A stretch of 32,248 nt of DNA from Rhodocyclales bacterium RIFCSPLOWO2_02_FULL_63_24 (GCA_001828935.1 MHZX01000109.1:1-32248); one strand, 5' to 3'; positions 22,908-29,839 are shown, numbered from the stretch's first letter. Made by a program: numbers and translations. The notes: a model not told the origin generated them from the sequence alone.

Positions 22908-23252
22908 ATGGCAACAGAGAGCATCGAACGCAACATTCTTGGATTCCGTTCAGGCATGCATAAGAGCTGCGCCGCGTATGCCGAGGCGGCCCTCGCCCTG
23001 CGCCTGACGCCCGTTCCGGCGCAAGAGACGGCGCCCGTGCCGCGCGATCACAGCCTTGCCGCGCGACAGATGCTCGCGCTACCGGATGCGCCGCTGACGC
23101 TGCGATGCTTGAGCGGCGAACTCTGGCTGACTCGCGACGGCGACATCGAGGACTACATCCTCGGCCCTGGCCAGAGTTTTTCCGTGCGGCATGGCGACCG
23201 CGCCGCAGTGCAGGCGCTCAAGCCGAGTCGCCTGCATCTGGTCGCCGCCTGA
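22908..23252 (+). CDS. DUF2917-domain protein
   Basis: The 114-residue product has a short helical N terminus and a cupin-like DUF2917 core: DHSLAARQMLALPDAPLTLRCLSGELWLTRDGDIEDYILGPGQ as scattered conserved blocks (LxCLSGELWLTRDGD, DYILGPGQSF), then VQALKPSRLHL. There is no signal peptide. The biochemical role of DUF2917 is not known; such genes often sit beside LysR regulators, as here. ATG 22908 follows AGGAGG by six bases. Its 3' end overlaps the convergent MFS gene by 35 bases. Confidence 0.8.
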   Translation: MATESIERNILGFRSGMHKSCAAYAEAALALRLTPVPAQETAPVPRDHSLAARQMLALPDAPLTLRCLSGELWLTRDGDIEDYILGPGQSFSVRHGDRAAVQALKPSRLHLVAA

Positions 23253-24405
23253 GCGCCAGCGGCGCCAGCAGGCACCAGATGCCCAGACTGCCGGTGGCGA
23301 GCATCCAGGCCAGCGCCGAGCTGCCGCCGCCCCCGGCATCGAGCACCGCGCCGGCGACCAGCGGCGAGAGAAAGCCGGCGCCGAAGCCGGCCATCGAATA
23401 CACCGCCATCACCGCGCCGCGCCGCGCCGGATCGGCCACCGCCACCAGGCCGGCGGTGAGCGCGGCCGAATCGGCCATCACCACCACCTGGTAGATCAGC
23501 AGCAGGAACAGCAGCGCCAGCGGCCAGCTGGCGGCCGCACCCACCGCCCAGGCCAGCACGCCGGACGCGAGCATGATGGCAAGGATGGTGCGGCGGCGGT
23601 CATGGCGGCCGGCGAACTCGTTGCCCAGAATGCTGGCCGGGATGCCGACCAGGTTGATCAGCGCCGCCGCCGTCGCCGGCGCCAGCGGCAGGCTGCCCTG
23701 TGTGGCCGAAAAGGCCAGCAGGCCGACGATCCACGAACGCAGGCCGAACAGTTCCCAGCAATGCGCGGCATAGCCCAGCACGTAACCGCGCACCGCGCGA
23801 TCCTTGAGCGCGCCGAGCTGCGCCGCGACGCCCGGCACATGGCCGCCGTGCGGCGCCACCGGAGCCAGCCCGCGCAGGATCAGGGCGATCGCGACGAAGG
23901 GACCGAGGCCACCGACGATGAAGGCCGCGCGCCAGTCGATCAGGGCCAACCAACCGGAAAGCGCATAGGACACGGCGGCGCCGATGCCGAAGGTCGAGGT
24001 ATAGAAAGCTATATAGCGCGGCAATCGCGAGCCGCCGACGCGATCGGTGAGCGCCTTCAGCCCCGGCATGTAGGTGCCGGCCAGGCCTGCGCCGCCAATG
24101 GCCTGCAGCAGGCAGGCGGACACGGCGTCGGTGGCGAGCAGGGCGAAACCGAAATGGCCCACCGAGGCCAGCAGGCAGGCACCGACATACACCCGGCGCG
24201 CGTCGATGCGGTCGGTGAGGCCCGACAGAACGGGCACCGCCAGCATGTAACCGGCGAAATAACTGCCGCCAATGGCGCCCGCCGCCTTGCCGGACAAGCC
24301 CCACGCCGCCTGCAATTCCGGCAGCAGGGCCGGCCAGGTGGAAAATCCGGTCATGCTGAAGATCGCCGCGACACACAGCAGGAGCACCGTGCTCGCATCC
24401 TTCAT
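23218..24405 (-). CDS. Major facilitator superfamily transporter
   Basis: The 395-residue product has about 12 hydrophobic helices arranged as two six-helix halves. The helix 2-3 loop SGLTDRIDARRVYVG fits the MFS signature GxxxDRxGRR. Other visible features are GAGLAGTYMPGLKALTDRV and the second-half loop EFAGRHDRRRTILA. The substrate is unknown. I prefer ATG 24405, which has AGGGG eight bases upstream, over a GTG at 24414. It follows the thioesterase gene by 25 bases on the same strand and probably shares its transcript. The stop codon lies inside the convergent DUF2917 gene. Confidence 0.87.
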   Translation of the reverse strand: MKDASTVLLLCVAAIFSMTGFSTWPALLPELQAAWGLSGKAAGAIGGSYFAGYMLAVPVLSGLTDRIDARRVYVGACLLASVGHFGFALLATDAVSACLLQAIGGAGLAGTYMPGLKALTDRVGGSRLPRYIAFYTSTFGIGAAVSYALSGWLALIDWRAAFIVGGLGPFVAIALILRGLAPVAPHGGHVPGVAAQLGALKDRAVRGYVLGYAAHCWELFGLRSWIVGLLAFSATQGSLPLAPATAAALINLVGIPASILGNEFAGRHDRRRTILAIMLASGVLAWAVGAAASWPLALLFLLLIYQVVVMADSAALTAGLVAVADPARRGAVMAVYSMAGFGAGFLSPLVAGAVLDAGGGGSSALAWMLATGSLGIWCLLAPLALRRRPDAGDSA

Positions 24406-24430
24406 GGCCGACACCCCTGGCGTCGCCCGC

Positions 24431-24898
24431 TCAGGGCTTCAAACGTTCGAGACAGGCGCGGATAGCCGCCGGGATCGCCGTCGGCCGGTTCTCTTCGCGA
24501 CCGACGAAAACATGCACGAAATGGCCCAACGCGGCAGGCGCATCCTCGCCCTGGCGGAACAGCGCGATTTCATAGCGCACCGAGGACTTGCCCAAGTGCG
24601 CGACGCGCAAACCGGCCTCGATGGTTTCGGGAAAGGCCAGCGGCGCCAGATAGCGGCACTGCGATTCGACGCAATAGCCGACCACGCTGCCATCATGAAT
24701 GTCCAGCCCGCCGTCGCGGATCAGGTGTTCGTTGATGACGGTGTCGAAATAGCTGTAATAGACGACGTTATTGACGTGGCCGTAAACGTCGTTGTCCATC
24801 CAGCGCGTCGGAATGGCAAGAAAATGCGGATAATCGGCGCGGCCCGGCAGGACGGCTGGAGTGGCGGGTACAGCAGGCGTGGAAACGAAACTCATCAT
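24431..24898 (-). CDS. Hotdog-fold acyl-CoA thioesterase (4HBT/YbgC-like)
   Basis: The 155-residue product has the hotdog active-site segment TRWMDNDVYGHVNNVVYYSYFDT with the conserved Asp and the HVNN motif. LRVAHLGKSSVRYEIALFRQG and GHFVHVFVGREENRP follow. Such enzymes hydrolyse acyl-CoA thioesters; the chain length is not predictable here. Tandem ATGs at 24898 and 24895 follow AGGA; I chose the first. It is flanked by the small acidic gene upstream and the MFS gene downstream, all on the reverse strand. Confidence 0.87.
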   Translation of the reverse strand: MMSFVSTPAVPATPAVLPGRADYPHFLAIPTRWMDNDVYGHVNNVVYYSYFDTVINEHLIRDGGLDIHDGSVVGYCVESQCRYLAPLAFPETIEAGLRVAHLGKSSVRYEIALFRQGEDAPAALGHFVHVFVGREENRPTAIPAAIRACLERLKP

Positions 24899-24960
24899 GT
24901 GCTTCCTGGATAGCGAAGCGCACGATGATACCAACAGGAGTCAGCAGGACTTGCCGGCGC

Positions 24961-25164
24961 TCACTGTTGATTGCGGTACATCGCGGCAAGAAATGCGTCA
25001 GCGTCGACTTCATGCGAAGTCGCGGCGCGATGCTGGACTTCCTGCAAGCCCAAGCGAAGCTCGGGGCTGGCAGGAGTCCACTCGGCGTTGAGAACTTCGT
25101 CCTCGAACGCTCCGAATTCGTCCTCGATGAGTTTGCCTGTACTCATGTCCATCACCATCAACAT
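24961..25164 (-). CDS. Small acidic hypothetical protein
   Basis: The 67-residue product is acidic (LIEDEFGAFEDEVLNAEW) with no membrane segment or signal peptide; I do not recognise a family. It is supported by a strong AGGAGG six bases before ATG 25164 and by a candidate promoter upstream. It lies 62 bases before the thioesterase gene and may lead that transcript. Confidence 0.65.
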   Translation of the reverse strand: MLMVMDMSTGKLIEDEFGAFEDEVLNAEWTPASPELRLGLQEVQHRAATSHEVDADAFLAAMYRNQQ

Positions 25165-25199
25165 TGCGGCCTCCTGTAGTGGAACCGTGCGTCTAGAGG

Positions 25200-25229
25200 A
25201 TATAACGTCGCACGCGCCGAAAAGTTGAA
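25200..25229 (-). promoter_or_regulatory. Candidate promoter of the small acidic gene
   Basis: Reading the reverse strand, -35 TTCAAC (25224-25229) and -10 TTATAT (25200-25205) are separated by 18 bases, 36 bases before the start codon. The 133-base gap to ampG also holds a GTCGTG/CACGAC inverted repeat near 25257-25275, of unclear role. Confidence 0.4.
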
Positions 25230-25297
25230 CGAGGTTTCAAATTCGTCGGCGCCTGTCGTGTTTACACCACGACGCGCGCCGGTTGCGGAATTGCCCA

Positions 25298-26569
25298 CTA
25301 TGCCGGAGATGGAATGCGCGCCGCCGCGCGTCCGTTCCAGGGGGCCACCCTGAACAGCAGCACCATGCCTGGCACCGCGAGCACTGCACAGAGCAGGAAG
25401 AAGGTCAGCCAGCCCAACTGTTCCACCAGATAACCGGTGGTGGCATTGATGAAAGTGCGCGGCACGGCGGCCAAACTGGTGAATAGGGCCAGTTGTGTCG
25501 CCGTATACAACGGATGGGTGGCGCGCGCGATGAAGGCGACGAAGGCCGCAGTGCCGAGGCCGACGCCGAGCGCCTCGAAGCCGATCACCAGCGCCAGTTG
25601 CGCCAGTTGCGCCGCGCCCACCGTCTCATGCCGCCCCAGCCACGCCAACCAGGCGAAGCCGAAAATGGAGACCAGCTGCACCACGCCGAACAGCCACAGC
25701 GCGCGGTTGATGCCCAACTTGACCATCCACAGGCCGCCGATCAGGCCGCCGATCACCGCCGGCCACAAGCCGGCGTTCTTCGCCACGATGCCGATCTGCG
25801 ACTTGGCGAAACCCATGTCCAGATAAAAGGGCGTAGCCAGCGCGGTGCACATCGAATCGCCCAGCTTGTAGAAGAAGATGAAACCGAGGATCAGCAGCGC
25901 CTCGCGCAATCCGGCGCGGGTGATGAATTCGTGGAAGGGCTCGACCACCGCGTCCTTCAGCGTCCGCGGCGCGTTGCCGGCCACCACCGGCTCGCGCGCG
26001 AACAGCGCCAGCAGCATTCCCGGCAGCATGAACAGCGCCGTGATGACGAAGACCTGAAACCAGGGCAGGCGGTCGGCCAGGATCAGCGACAGCGAGCCCG
26101 GCACCAGCCCGGCGATGCGATAGGCATTGACATGCACCGAGTTGCCCAGGCCCAGCTCCTGCTCCGAAAGAATCTCGCGCCGATAGGCGTCGAGCGCGAT
26201 GTCCTGGGTCGCCGAGAGCAGCGCCACCGCCGCCGTCAGCCAGAGAATCGGCACGATCTCGCTGCCGGGCGCGAACAGGCCCAGCGCGGCAATCGCCGCC
26301 AGCAGGCCGGCCTGGGTGATCAGCATCCAGCCGCGACGACGGCCCAGCGGCGGCGCGTAGCGATCGAGCAGCGGCGACCAGAGGAACTTCCAGGTGTAGG
26401 GAAACTGGATCAGGGCGAAGAGACCGATGGTCTTCAGGTCCACCCCCTCCGAGCGCAGCCAGGCCGGCACCAGGTTGAGCAGCAGATACAGCGGCAGCCC
26501 CGACGAGAAGCCGGTGAACACGCAGATCAGCATGCGCCGGGTGAACAGCGCGGCGAGCCAGGGCGGCAT
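25298..26569 (-). CDS. ampG: AmpG-type muropeptide permease
   Basis: AmpG is an inner-membrane MFS importer of anhydro-muropeptides for cell-wall recycling and beta-lactamase induction. The 423-residue product begins at helix 1 (RRMLICVFTGFSSGLPLYLLLNLVPAWL). It shows the AmpG hallmarks KFLWSPLLDRYAPPLGRRRGW, LLSATQDIALDAYRREIL, FIFFYKLGDSMCTALATPFYLDMGF and LFTSLAAVPRTFINATTGYLVE. It is shorter than E. coli AmpG (491), with the C-terminal helices of that protein absent. The ATG shares one base with the vapC stop (TGATG), so its translation may be coupled to a toxin gene. Confidence 0.92.
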   Translation of the reverse strand: MPPWLAALFTRRMLICVFTGFSSGLPLYLLLNLVPAWLRSEGVDLKTIGLFALIQFPYTWKFLWSPLLDRYAPPLGRRRGWMLITQAGLLAAIAALGLFAPGSEIVPILWLTAAVALLSATQDIALDAYRREILSEQELGLGNSVHVNAYRIAGLVPGSLSLILADRLPWFQVFVITALFMLPGMLLALFAREPVVAGNAPRTLKDAVVEPFHEFITRAGLREALLILGFIFFYKLGDSMCTALATPFYLDMGFAKSQIGIVAKNAGLWPAVIGGLIGGLWMVKLGINRALWLFGVVQLVSIFGFAWLAWLGRHETVGAAQLAQLALVIGFEALGVGLGTAAFVAFIARATHPLYTATQLALFTSLAAVPRTFINATTGYLVEQLGWLTFFLLCAVLAVPGMVLLFRVAPWNGRAAARIPSPA

Positions 26570-27000
26570 CAGGGCTTCACGGGCCGGGTTGCGGCGGCTT
26601 CAGACCCGGCAAGCGCAGGGCGCAGGCCGAGATGCTCGACGAAGGGATCGAAATCCCTGTCGCTGTACAGCAGGGGCAGCCGGCTCACGATGCAGCGCGT
26701 GGCAATAACCGTATCGATGGTCTTGCGCACGGTGACGCCGAGTGCCCGCAGCGCCCGAAAGTTTCTCGCTGCTTGAATGGCAATATCCTTGCCGCCCATG
26801 TCGACCACCGCCAGCGACGTCAGCAGCTTCCTGGCCTGGTTGAAATCGCGGTCGCTGCCGAAGCCCTGGAGTACTTCCACCAGAATGAGGTCGCCGATTG
26901 CCAGGGGTTCGTTTCCCAGCAGCGCATCCAGCATGTCGGACTGCGGCGTCGATACTCCGCGGAAGTAGTCGATCCAAACGCTGGAATCGACCAGAATCAA
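26569..27000 (-). CDS. vapC: VapC-type PIN-domain toxin (ribonuclease)
   Basis: The 143-residue product is a PIN-domain RNase of the VapC family. The acidic active-site residues are visible: Asp5 in MILVDSSVWIDYFRG, Glu42 in ILVEVLQGF, Asp96 in TIDTVIATRC and Asp114/Asp116 in YSDRDFDPF. VapC toxins cleave specific tRNAs or rRNA when freed from VapB. The C-terminal 15 residues are extra and low in complexity. The start overlaps vapB by four bases, the usual toxin-antitoxin coupling, and the stop overlaps the ampG start by one base. Confidence 0.92.
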   Translation of the reverse strand: MILVDSSVWIDYFRGVSTPQSDMLDALLGNEPLAIGDLILVEVLQGFGSDRDFNQARKLLTSLAVVDMGGKDIAIQAARNFRALRALGVTVRKTIDTVIATRCIVSRLPLLYSDRDFDPFVEHLGLRPALAGSEAAATRPVKP

Positions 27001-27191
27001 TGATCCGTCCTCATTGCATCGAGATCGCCCTGCCAGTCAAGCTTGCCGCGAAAGCGCCGAATCTGTTCCTGCTGGCGCAAGCGCAACAGCGTGCGCAACC
27101 CCTCTTCCACCGCCTCGCGCTTGGTCTTGAGCCCGGTCGCGCGCAGCGCGTCTTTCATCAGCTTGTCGTCAATCACGATATTGGTTCGCAT
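26997..27191 (-). CDS. vapB: VapB-type antitoxin
   Basis: The 64-residue product opens MRTNIVIDDKLMKDALRATGLKTKREAVEEGL, the ribbon-helix-helix DNA-binding domain of the VapB/MazE-like group that represses its own promoter. The C-terminal part (RQQEQIRRFRGKLDWQGDLDAM) should wrap the VapC active site. I chose ATG 27191 over a TTG at 27209 because only the former gives the family's standard start. Its start codon abuts a perfect operator-like inverted repeat. The pair lies directly beside the integron integrase but outside the cassette array. Confidence 0.9.
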   Translation of the reverse strand: MRTNIVIDDKLMKDALRATGLKTKREAVEEGLRTLLRLRQQEQIRRFRGKLDWQGDLDAMRTDH

Positions 27192-27223
27192 GATGTGTAT
27201 CCGTATCAAAGTTAATACACATC
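27192..27223 (-). promoter_or_regulatory. Operator of vapBC
   Basis: A perfect nine-base inverted repeat, GATGTGTAT at 27192-27200 and ATACACATC at 27215-27223, is separated by 14 bases and lies immediately upstream of the vapB start codon. It covers the expected promoter position and is the natural binding site for the VapB-VapC complex. Binding is inferred from the family. Confidence 0.75.
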
Positions 27224-27279
27224 CTAGCAGCCGCTCGCCGCTGGCGCAAGCACGGAACAGCCGCGATCACGCAGCGAAC

Positions 27280-28281
27280 TCACGCCAGCCCCATTCTGTC
27301 GATGGGACTGACCACTCCTCGCCCTCCGCGATTGAGGACGTGGGTGTAGATCATGGTGGTCTTGACGTCGGAATGGCCGAGCAGTTCCTGCACCGTTCGG
27401 ATGTCGTAGCCGCCCTCCAGCAAATGGGTGGCGAAGCTGTGGCGCAGAGTGTGCGGCGTGGCCGGCTTGTCGATGCCGGCGGCGCGCACCGCGACCTTGA
27501 TCGCGCGCTGCACCGCCTGATCCAGTACGTGATGGCGACGCACCGCGCCCGAGCGCGGGTCGACCGACAAGCCGGCCGACGGAAAGATGTATTGCCACAT
27601 CCATTCCCGCCCTGCCAGCGGATACTTGCGATCCAGCGCATAAGGCAGATGCACTTCGCCATGGCCCTCCGCCAGATCCTGCCGGTGCAGTTCGCGCACC
27701 CGTTCGAGATGATCGCACAGGGCCGGCGCCAGGCTCGCGGGCAGCATCGTGACCCGGTCCTTGAAGCCCTTGCCATCCCGCACCAGGATTTCGCCGCGCT
27801 CGAAATCCACATCCTTCACCCGCAGGCGCAGGCATTCCATGATGCGCAGGCCGGTGCCATACAGCAGCCGCGCGATCAGTCCGTGACTTCCTTCCAGCCG
27901 CGCCAGCATGGCGGCAACCTCGGCCCGGCTCAGGACCACCGGCAACCGCCGCGGCGCCTTGGCCGCCTCCACCTTGTCCAGCCAGGGCAGATCGACCGCC
28001 AGCACCTCCTTGTAGAGGAACAGCAGGGCGCTCTTTGCCTGGTTCTGGGTGGAAGCCGCGACCCGCCCGGCGACCGCCAGATGGGTCAAAAACTCCTGAA
28101 CCTCCTCCGCGCCCATGTCCCGCGGATGCCGCTTGCCAAAATGCCGGATAAATCGTCTAATCCAATCCAGATATGCCTGCTCAGTGCGGATGCTGTAATG
28201 CTTGAAGCGAATCCGCCCCCTGACCTGCTCCAAAAGCCGCGGCGCTGCCACCGAATCCAGTTGTGACGGAATTGAAGACAT
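27280..28281 (-). CDS. intI: Integron integrase (tyrosine recombinase)
   Basis: IntI recombines folded single-stranded attC sites with attI. The 333-residue product has the SAM-like N-terminal domain ([20 protein letters not shown]) and catalytic residues Arg146 ([13 protein letters not shown]), His277 and Arg280 ([13 protein letters not shown]), His303 (LLGHSDV) and nucleophile Tyr312 (TTMIYTHVL). The integron-specific insert [20 protein letters not shown], followed by [11 protein letters not shown], separates it from phage integrases. No frameshift or stop is present, so it appears functional. ATG 28281 follows GGAG; a GTG 12 bases upstream is possible. It is transcribed away from the array, and a LexA-like box lies 56 bases upstream. 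Confidence 0.97.
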   Translation of the reverse strand: MSSIPSQLDSVAAPRLLEQVRGRIRFKHYSIRTEQAYLDWIRRFIRHFGKRHPRDMGAEEVQEFLTHLAVAGRVAASTQNQAKSALLFLYKEVLAVDLPWLDKVEAAKAPRRLPVVLSRAEVAAMLARLEGSHGLIARLLYGTGLRIMECLRLRVKDVDFERGEILVRDGKGFKDRVTMLPASLAPALCDHLERVRELHRQDLAEGHGEVHLPYALDRKYPLAGREWMWQYIFPSAGLSVDPRSGAVRRHHVLDQAVQRAIKVAVRAAGIDKPATPHTLRHSFATHLLEGGYDIRTVQELLGHSDVKTTMIYTHVLNRGGRGVVSPIDRMGLA

Positions 28282-28336
28282 ATTAGGCTCCACTAAATTT
28301 CAGCAAGGCTCTGATGAAATTCAGAATAGCACACAT

Positions 28337-28356
28337 TACTGATGTTTTATACAGCA
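28337..28356 (-). promoter_or_regulatory. lexA box: LexA (SOS) box upstream of intI
   Basis: TACTGATGTTTTATACAGCA matches the 20-base LexA consensus layout TACTG-N10-CAGTA with CTG and CAG in the correct spacing and an AT-rich centre. The fourth base after CTG-type positions (A instead of T) and one outer base deviate. On the reverse strand the box contains TATAAA, a possible -10 of the intI promoter. LexA control of intI is established in several integrons, so SOS induction is likely here; the sequence alone does not prove it. Confidence 0.7.
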
Positions 28357-28361
28357 CTAAT

Positions 28362-28426
28362 GACGGAATGCTTTACGTCACGACGGAAAACATTCCGGCA
28401 TTTAGGCACCACATTTAACGTTGGGC
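28362..28426 (+). other. attI: attI recombination site
   Basis: The core GTTGGGC at 28420-28426 is where cassette 1 begins (cut after G28420). Upstream are two direct repeats GACGGAA (28362-28368 and 28382-28388, 20 bases apart), candidates for accessory integrase binding, and an inverted repeat CGGAATG/CATTCCG (28364-28370 and 28391-28397). I could not find a convincing forward cassette promoter (Pc) between intI and the core; it may lie inside intI. Confidence 0.7.
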
Positions 28427-28440
28427 CTAGCGAGGTGACC

Positions 28441-28785
28441 ATGCTTACTAGACTTTCCCTCAATGCTAAAACCGGCGCATTGCTGGTTATTACTTCTCTA
28501 GTCGTGGCGTACGTTCGCACGTACTTGCAGTACCACAGCTATGGATGGGAATCTGTGGGCGCCTTCCTCACATCCTGGTTTATTCACTATCTTGCAGTTT
28601 GGGTTTTCGTTATTGTCTGCGGAGCATTCATTTCATCGGCGAGCCCATTCTTTCTCGGCAAAGACTCCCAGCGCCGTGAGCTAACTTCTAACGAGTTGCT
28701 TGTCTTCGTAGCACTCGGCACATTGGCAGCCGCTTTAGTTTTGTTCGTCCTCGCTCATTGGCCGGCATCTGGGTCGTATGAGTAA
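28441..28785 (+). CDS. Cassette 1: small multi-pass membrane protein, unknown
   Basis: The 114-residue product has three strong hydrophobic helices: about 12-28 (ALLVITSLVVAYV), 46-68 (FIHYLAVWVFVIVCGAFI) and 90-108 (LLVFVALGTLAAALVLFVLAHW). A polar loop lies between the last two. I do not recognise the family. ATG 28441 has GAGG eight bases upstream and lies 20 bases from the cassette edge. The frame continues upstream through attI but only into non-coding sequence. As the first cassette it is the best placed for expression from a platform promoter. The stop is seven bases before attC1. Confidence 0.7.
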   Translation: MLTRLSLNAKTGALLVITSLVVAYVRTYLQYHSYGWESVGAFLTSWFIHYLAVWVFVIVCGAFISSASPFFLGKDSQRRELTSNELLVFVALGTLAAALVLFVLAHWPASGSYE

Positions 28786-28791
28786 AGCTAG

Positions 28792-28879
28792 GCCCAACCC
28801 GGCGGTCGACCCCGTTCGCTTCGCTCTCTGGACGCTGCGCGATGAAGCCGCGCAGCGCCGGTCACCTTGAACGTTCGGC
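28792..28879 (+). repeat. attC: attC1 (end of cassette 1)
   Basis: R'' is GCCCAAC (28792-28798) and R' is GTTCGGC (28873-28879). The inner stem CGCTGCGC/GCGCAGCG encloses the loop GATGAAGCC. At 88 bases it is longer than the others, with an additional palindrome GGTCGACC in the left arm. The R' hexamer TTCGGC belongs to cassette 2; the cassette's own edge TTGGGC pairs exactly with R''. Confidence 0.85.
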
Positions 28880-28880
28880 G

Positions 28881-29231
28881 TCATGGATGCGCCCCGTACA
28901 GAAATGACCCGGACATACAACCACGAAACCACCCGGCTGCCGCAAGTTCGTGCAAGCGGTAATCTGTTGGGTCGCTTTGCGGCATCCACCAATGCAGAGA
29001 TTTCGCCGGGACAGTGCGAACCAAATCCTCCATGCAGCCAAGTTCTACTGTGTCCGTCTCGGCGTTGTAAATTCCAGCGGAGGTTAAAAACTGTTCCGAC
29101 CGCCCAGACCGACGGTCTACCCACTCACGCGCAACCACTATTTGTTTGCCGTTCTCTGGCCTGTGGTGCATGCGCTTCCATCCTGCACGCTGGAGTTCCG
29201 TCTTGACCGAAATTCTTGAATTTAGTGGCAT
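28881..29231 (-). CDS. Cassette 2: unknown protein encoded against the array
   Basis: The 116-residue soluble product has an arginine/lysine-rich first half (LQRAGWKRMHHRPENGKQIVVAREWVDRR) and a tryptophan-rich second half (HWWMPQSDPTDYRLHELAAAGWF). I do not recognise it. ATG 29231 has AAGGAAC upstream and the stop is two bases inside the cassette edge, so the gene fills the cassette in reverse. It cannot be expressed from a platform promoter and must have its own, perhaps near 29232-29272. The forward frame over the same DNA (28883-29206) has no ribosome-binding site and looks like a shadow. Confidence 0.7.
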   Translation of the reverse strand: MPLNSRISVKTELQRAGWKRMHHRPENGKQIVVAREWVDRRSGRSEQFLTSAGIYNAETDTVELGCMEDLVRTVPAKSLHWWMPQSDPTDYRLHELAAAGWFRGCMSGSFLYGAHP

Positions 29232-29272
29232 CTCAGTTCCTTTCAAAATACGGCGCTTCGTTGTCGCTCGCC

Positions 29273-29338
29273 GCCGAACCCAGCAGTCCACACGGACTCG
29301 CCGATAAGGCCGGCGAGCCGGTGACTTTTACGTTATGC
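29273..29338 (+). repeat. attC: attC2 (end of cassette 2)
   Basis: R'' is GCCGAAC (29273-29279) and R' is GTTATGC (29332-29338), 66 bases in all. The stem CTCGCC/GGCGAG encloses GATAAGGCC, and outer arms AGTC and GACT pair with unpaired bases between, giving the extrahelical bases typical of attC. R'' pairs exactly with cassette 2's own edge TTCGGC. Confidence 0.9.
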
Positions 29339-29354
29339 GTCTCAACTTTCATCC

Positions 29355-29696
29355 TCACGCGAGTAATTCATCGTGACAAAAGAATTGGAACCCCACCCCG
29401 TTGGGCGTAAGCAGGCTAGCCCTCTGCAAAGAAACACCCTGGCCAGGGTACGGGGCGGGTTCCTCGCGAGGCTCGCAACCTCGCGGTTTGGTGGCCAAGA
29501 GGGGCAATCCGTTGCCGGACGAAAACCGGGAAAAGACCTCGTAACCATCAACCAACGTCCGTCTAACGGCGGTCGCTGGGGCCTCGGCGGTCGCTCTTTC
29601 ATGGAGAAATCCCATGTTGGAGTTCACGCTGTCGGTGAAAGTCACCATAAAGCAACTCATCAAGCTCGGCAGAGTTTTGGTGGTTTTGTTGCTCAT
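29355..29696 (-). CDS. Cassette 3: doubtful reverse ORF
   Basis: This 113-residue frame starts at ATG 29696 with AAGGTGAAGGG upstream and ends near the left cassette edge. The composition is rich in proline, glycine and arginine (TKPRGCEPREEPAPYPGQG) with no recognisable domain. The same DNA has several frames open on both strands and dense hairpins, so the open frame may be a by-product of structure. It excludes the 29-residue forward ORF at 29614 as the main product. Listed because an automatic annotation would probably call it. Confidence 0.3.
   Translation of the reverse strand: MSNKTTKTLPSLMSCFMVTFTDSVNSNMGFLHERATAEAPATAVRRTLVDGYEVFSRFSSGNGLPLLATKPRGCEPREEPAPYPGQGVSLQRASLLTPNGVGFQFFCHDELLA
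29411..29520. other. Cassette 3: cluster of consecutive hairpins
   Basis: At least five inverted repeats follow one another: GGCTAGCC (29414-29421), the 14-base palindrome ACCCTGGCCAGGGT (29436-29449), CGCGAGG/CCTCGCG (29465-29471 with 29479-29485), TTGG/CCAA (29488-29498) and GGCAA-TCCG-TTGCC (29503-29516). Such density is uncommon in coding DNA and suggests a structured RNA or a regulatory leader. Downstream are the direct repeats GGCGGTCGCT (29568-29577 and 29586-29595) and a further hairpin GGTCGGG/CCCGACC (29724-29750). Confidence 0.5.
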
Positions 29697-29703
29697 GGTG
29701 TAG
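29614..29703 (+). CDS. Cassette 3: possible 29-residue hydrophobic peptide
   Basis: The short frame encodes MLEFTLSVKVTIKQLIKLG followed by RVLVVLLLMV, a basic amphipathic segment leading into a hydrophobic tail. GGAG lies seven bases before ATG 29614, and a GC-rich hairpin (29724-29750) follows the stop. Its size and character resemble type I toxins or other small membrane peptides, but the family is not recognised and the frame may be chance. Confidence 0.3.
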   Translation: MLEFTLSVKVTIKQLIKLGRVLVVLLLMV

Positions 29704-29770
29704 CCCTTCACCTTTCTGTGGCGGGTCGGGGAGCAATCCCCGGCCCGACCATAGTCACTTTGCACAAGAC

Positions 29771-29839
29771 GCATAACCTTACGTTCGAGGGGACGCGCCG
29801 CGATGAAGCTGCGTCGCGCCCCTCAACTTCACGTTGGGC
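29771..29839 (+). repeat. attC: attC3 (end of cassette 3)
   Basis: R'' is GCATAAC (29771-29777) and R' is GTTGGGC (29833-29839), 69 bases. GAGGGG/CCCCTC forms the outer stem, then an unpaired A, then CGCGCCGC/GCGTCGCG with one mismatch and the loop GATGAAGCT. R'' pairs exactly with cassette 3's own edge TTATGC, confirming that 29333-29833 is a single cassette. Confidence 0.9.

Noticed and set aside
23191-24465. 424-codon forward frame opposite the MFS gene
   Set aside because: Very polar Arg/Gln/His-rich translation without domains, opposite a convincing multi-helix transporter.
28342-28440. Upstream extension of the cassette 1 frame through attI
   Set aside because: It would cross the LexA box, attI repeats and the recombination core; ATG 28441 has a ribosome-binding site and starts inside the cassette.
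28883-29206. 107-codon forward frame in cassette 2
   Set aside because: No ribosome-binding site and a low-complexity translation; the reverse frame has better start signals and composition.
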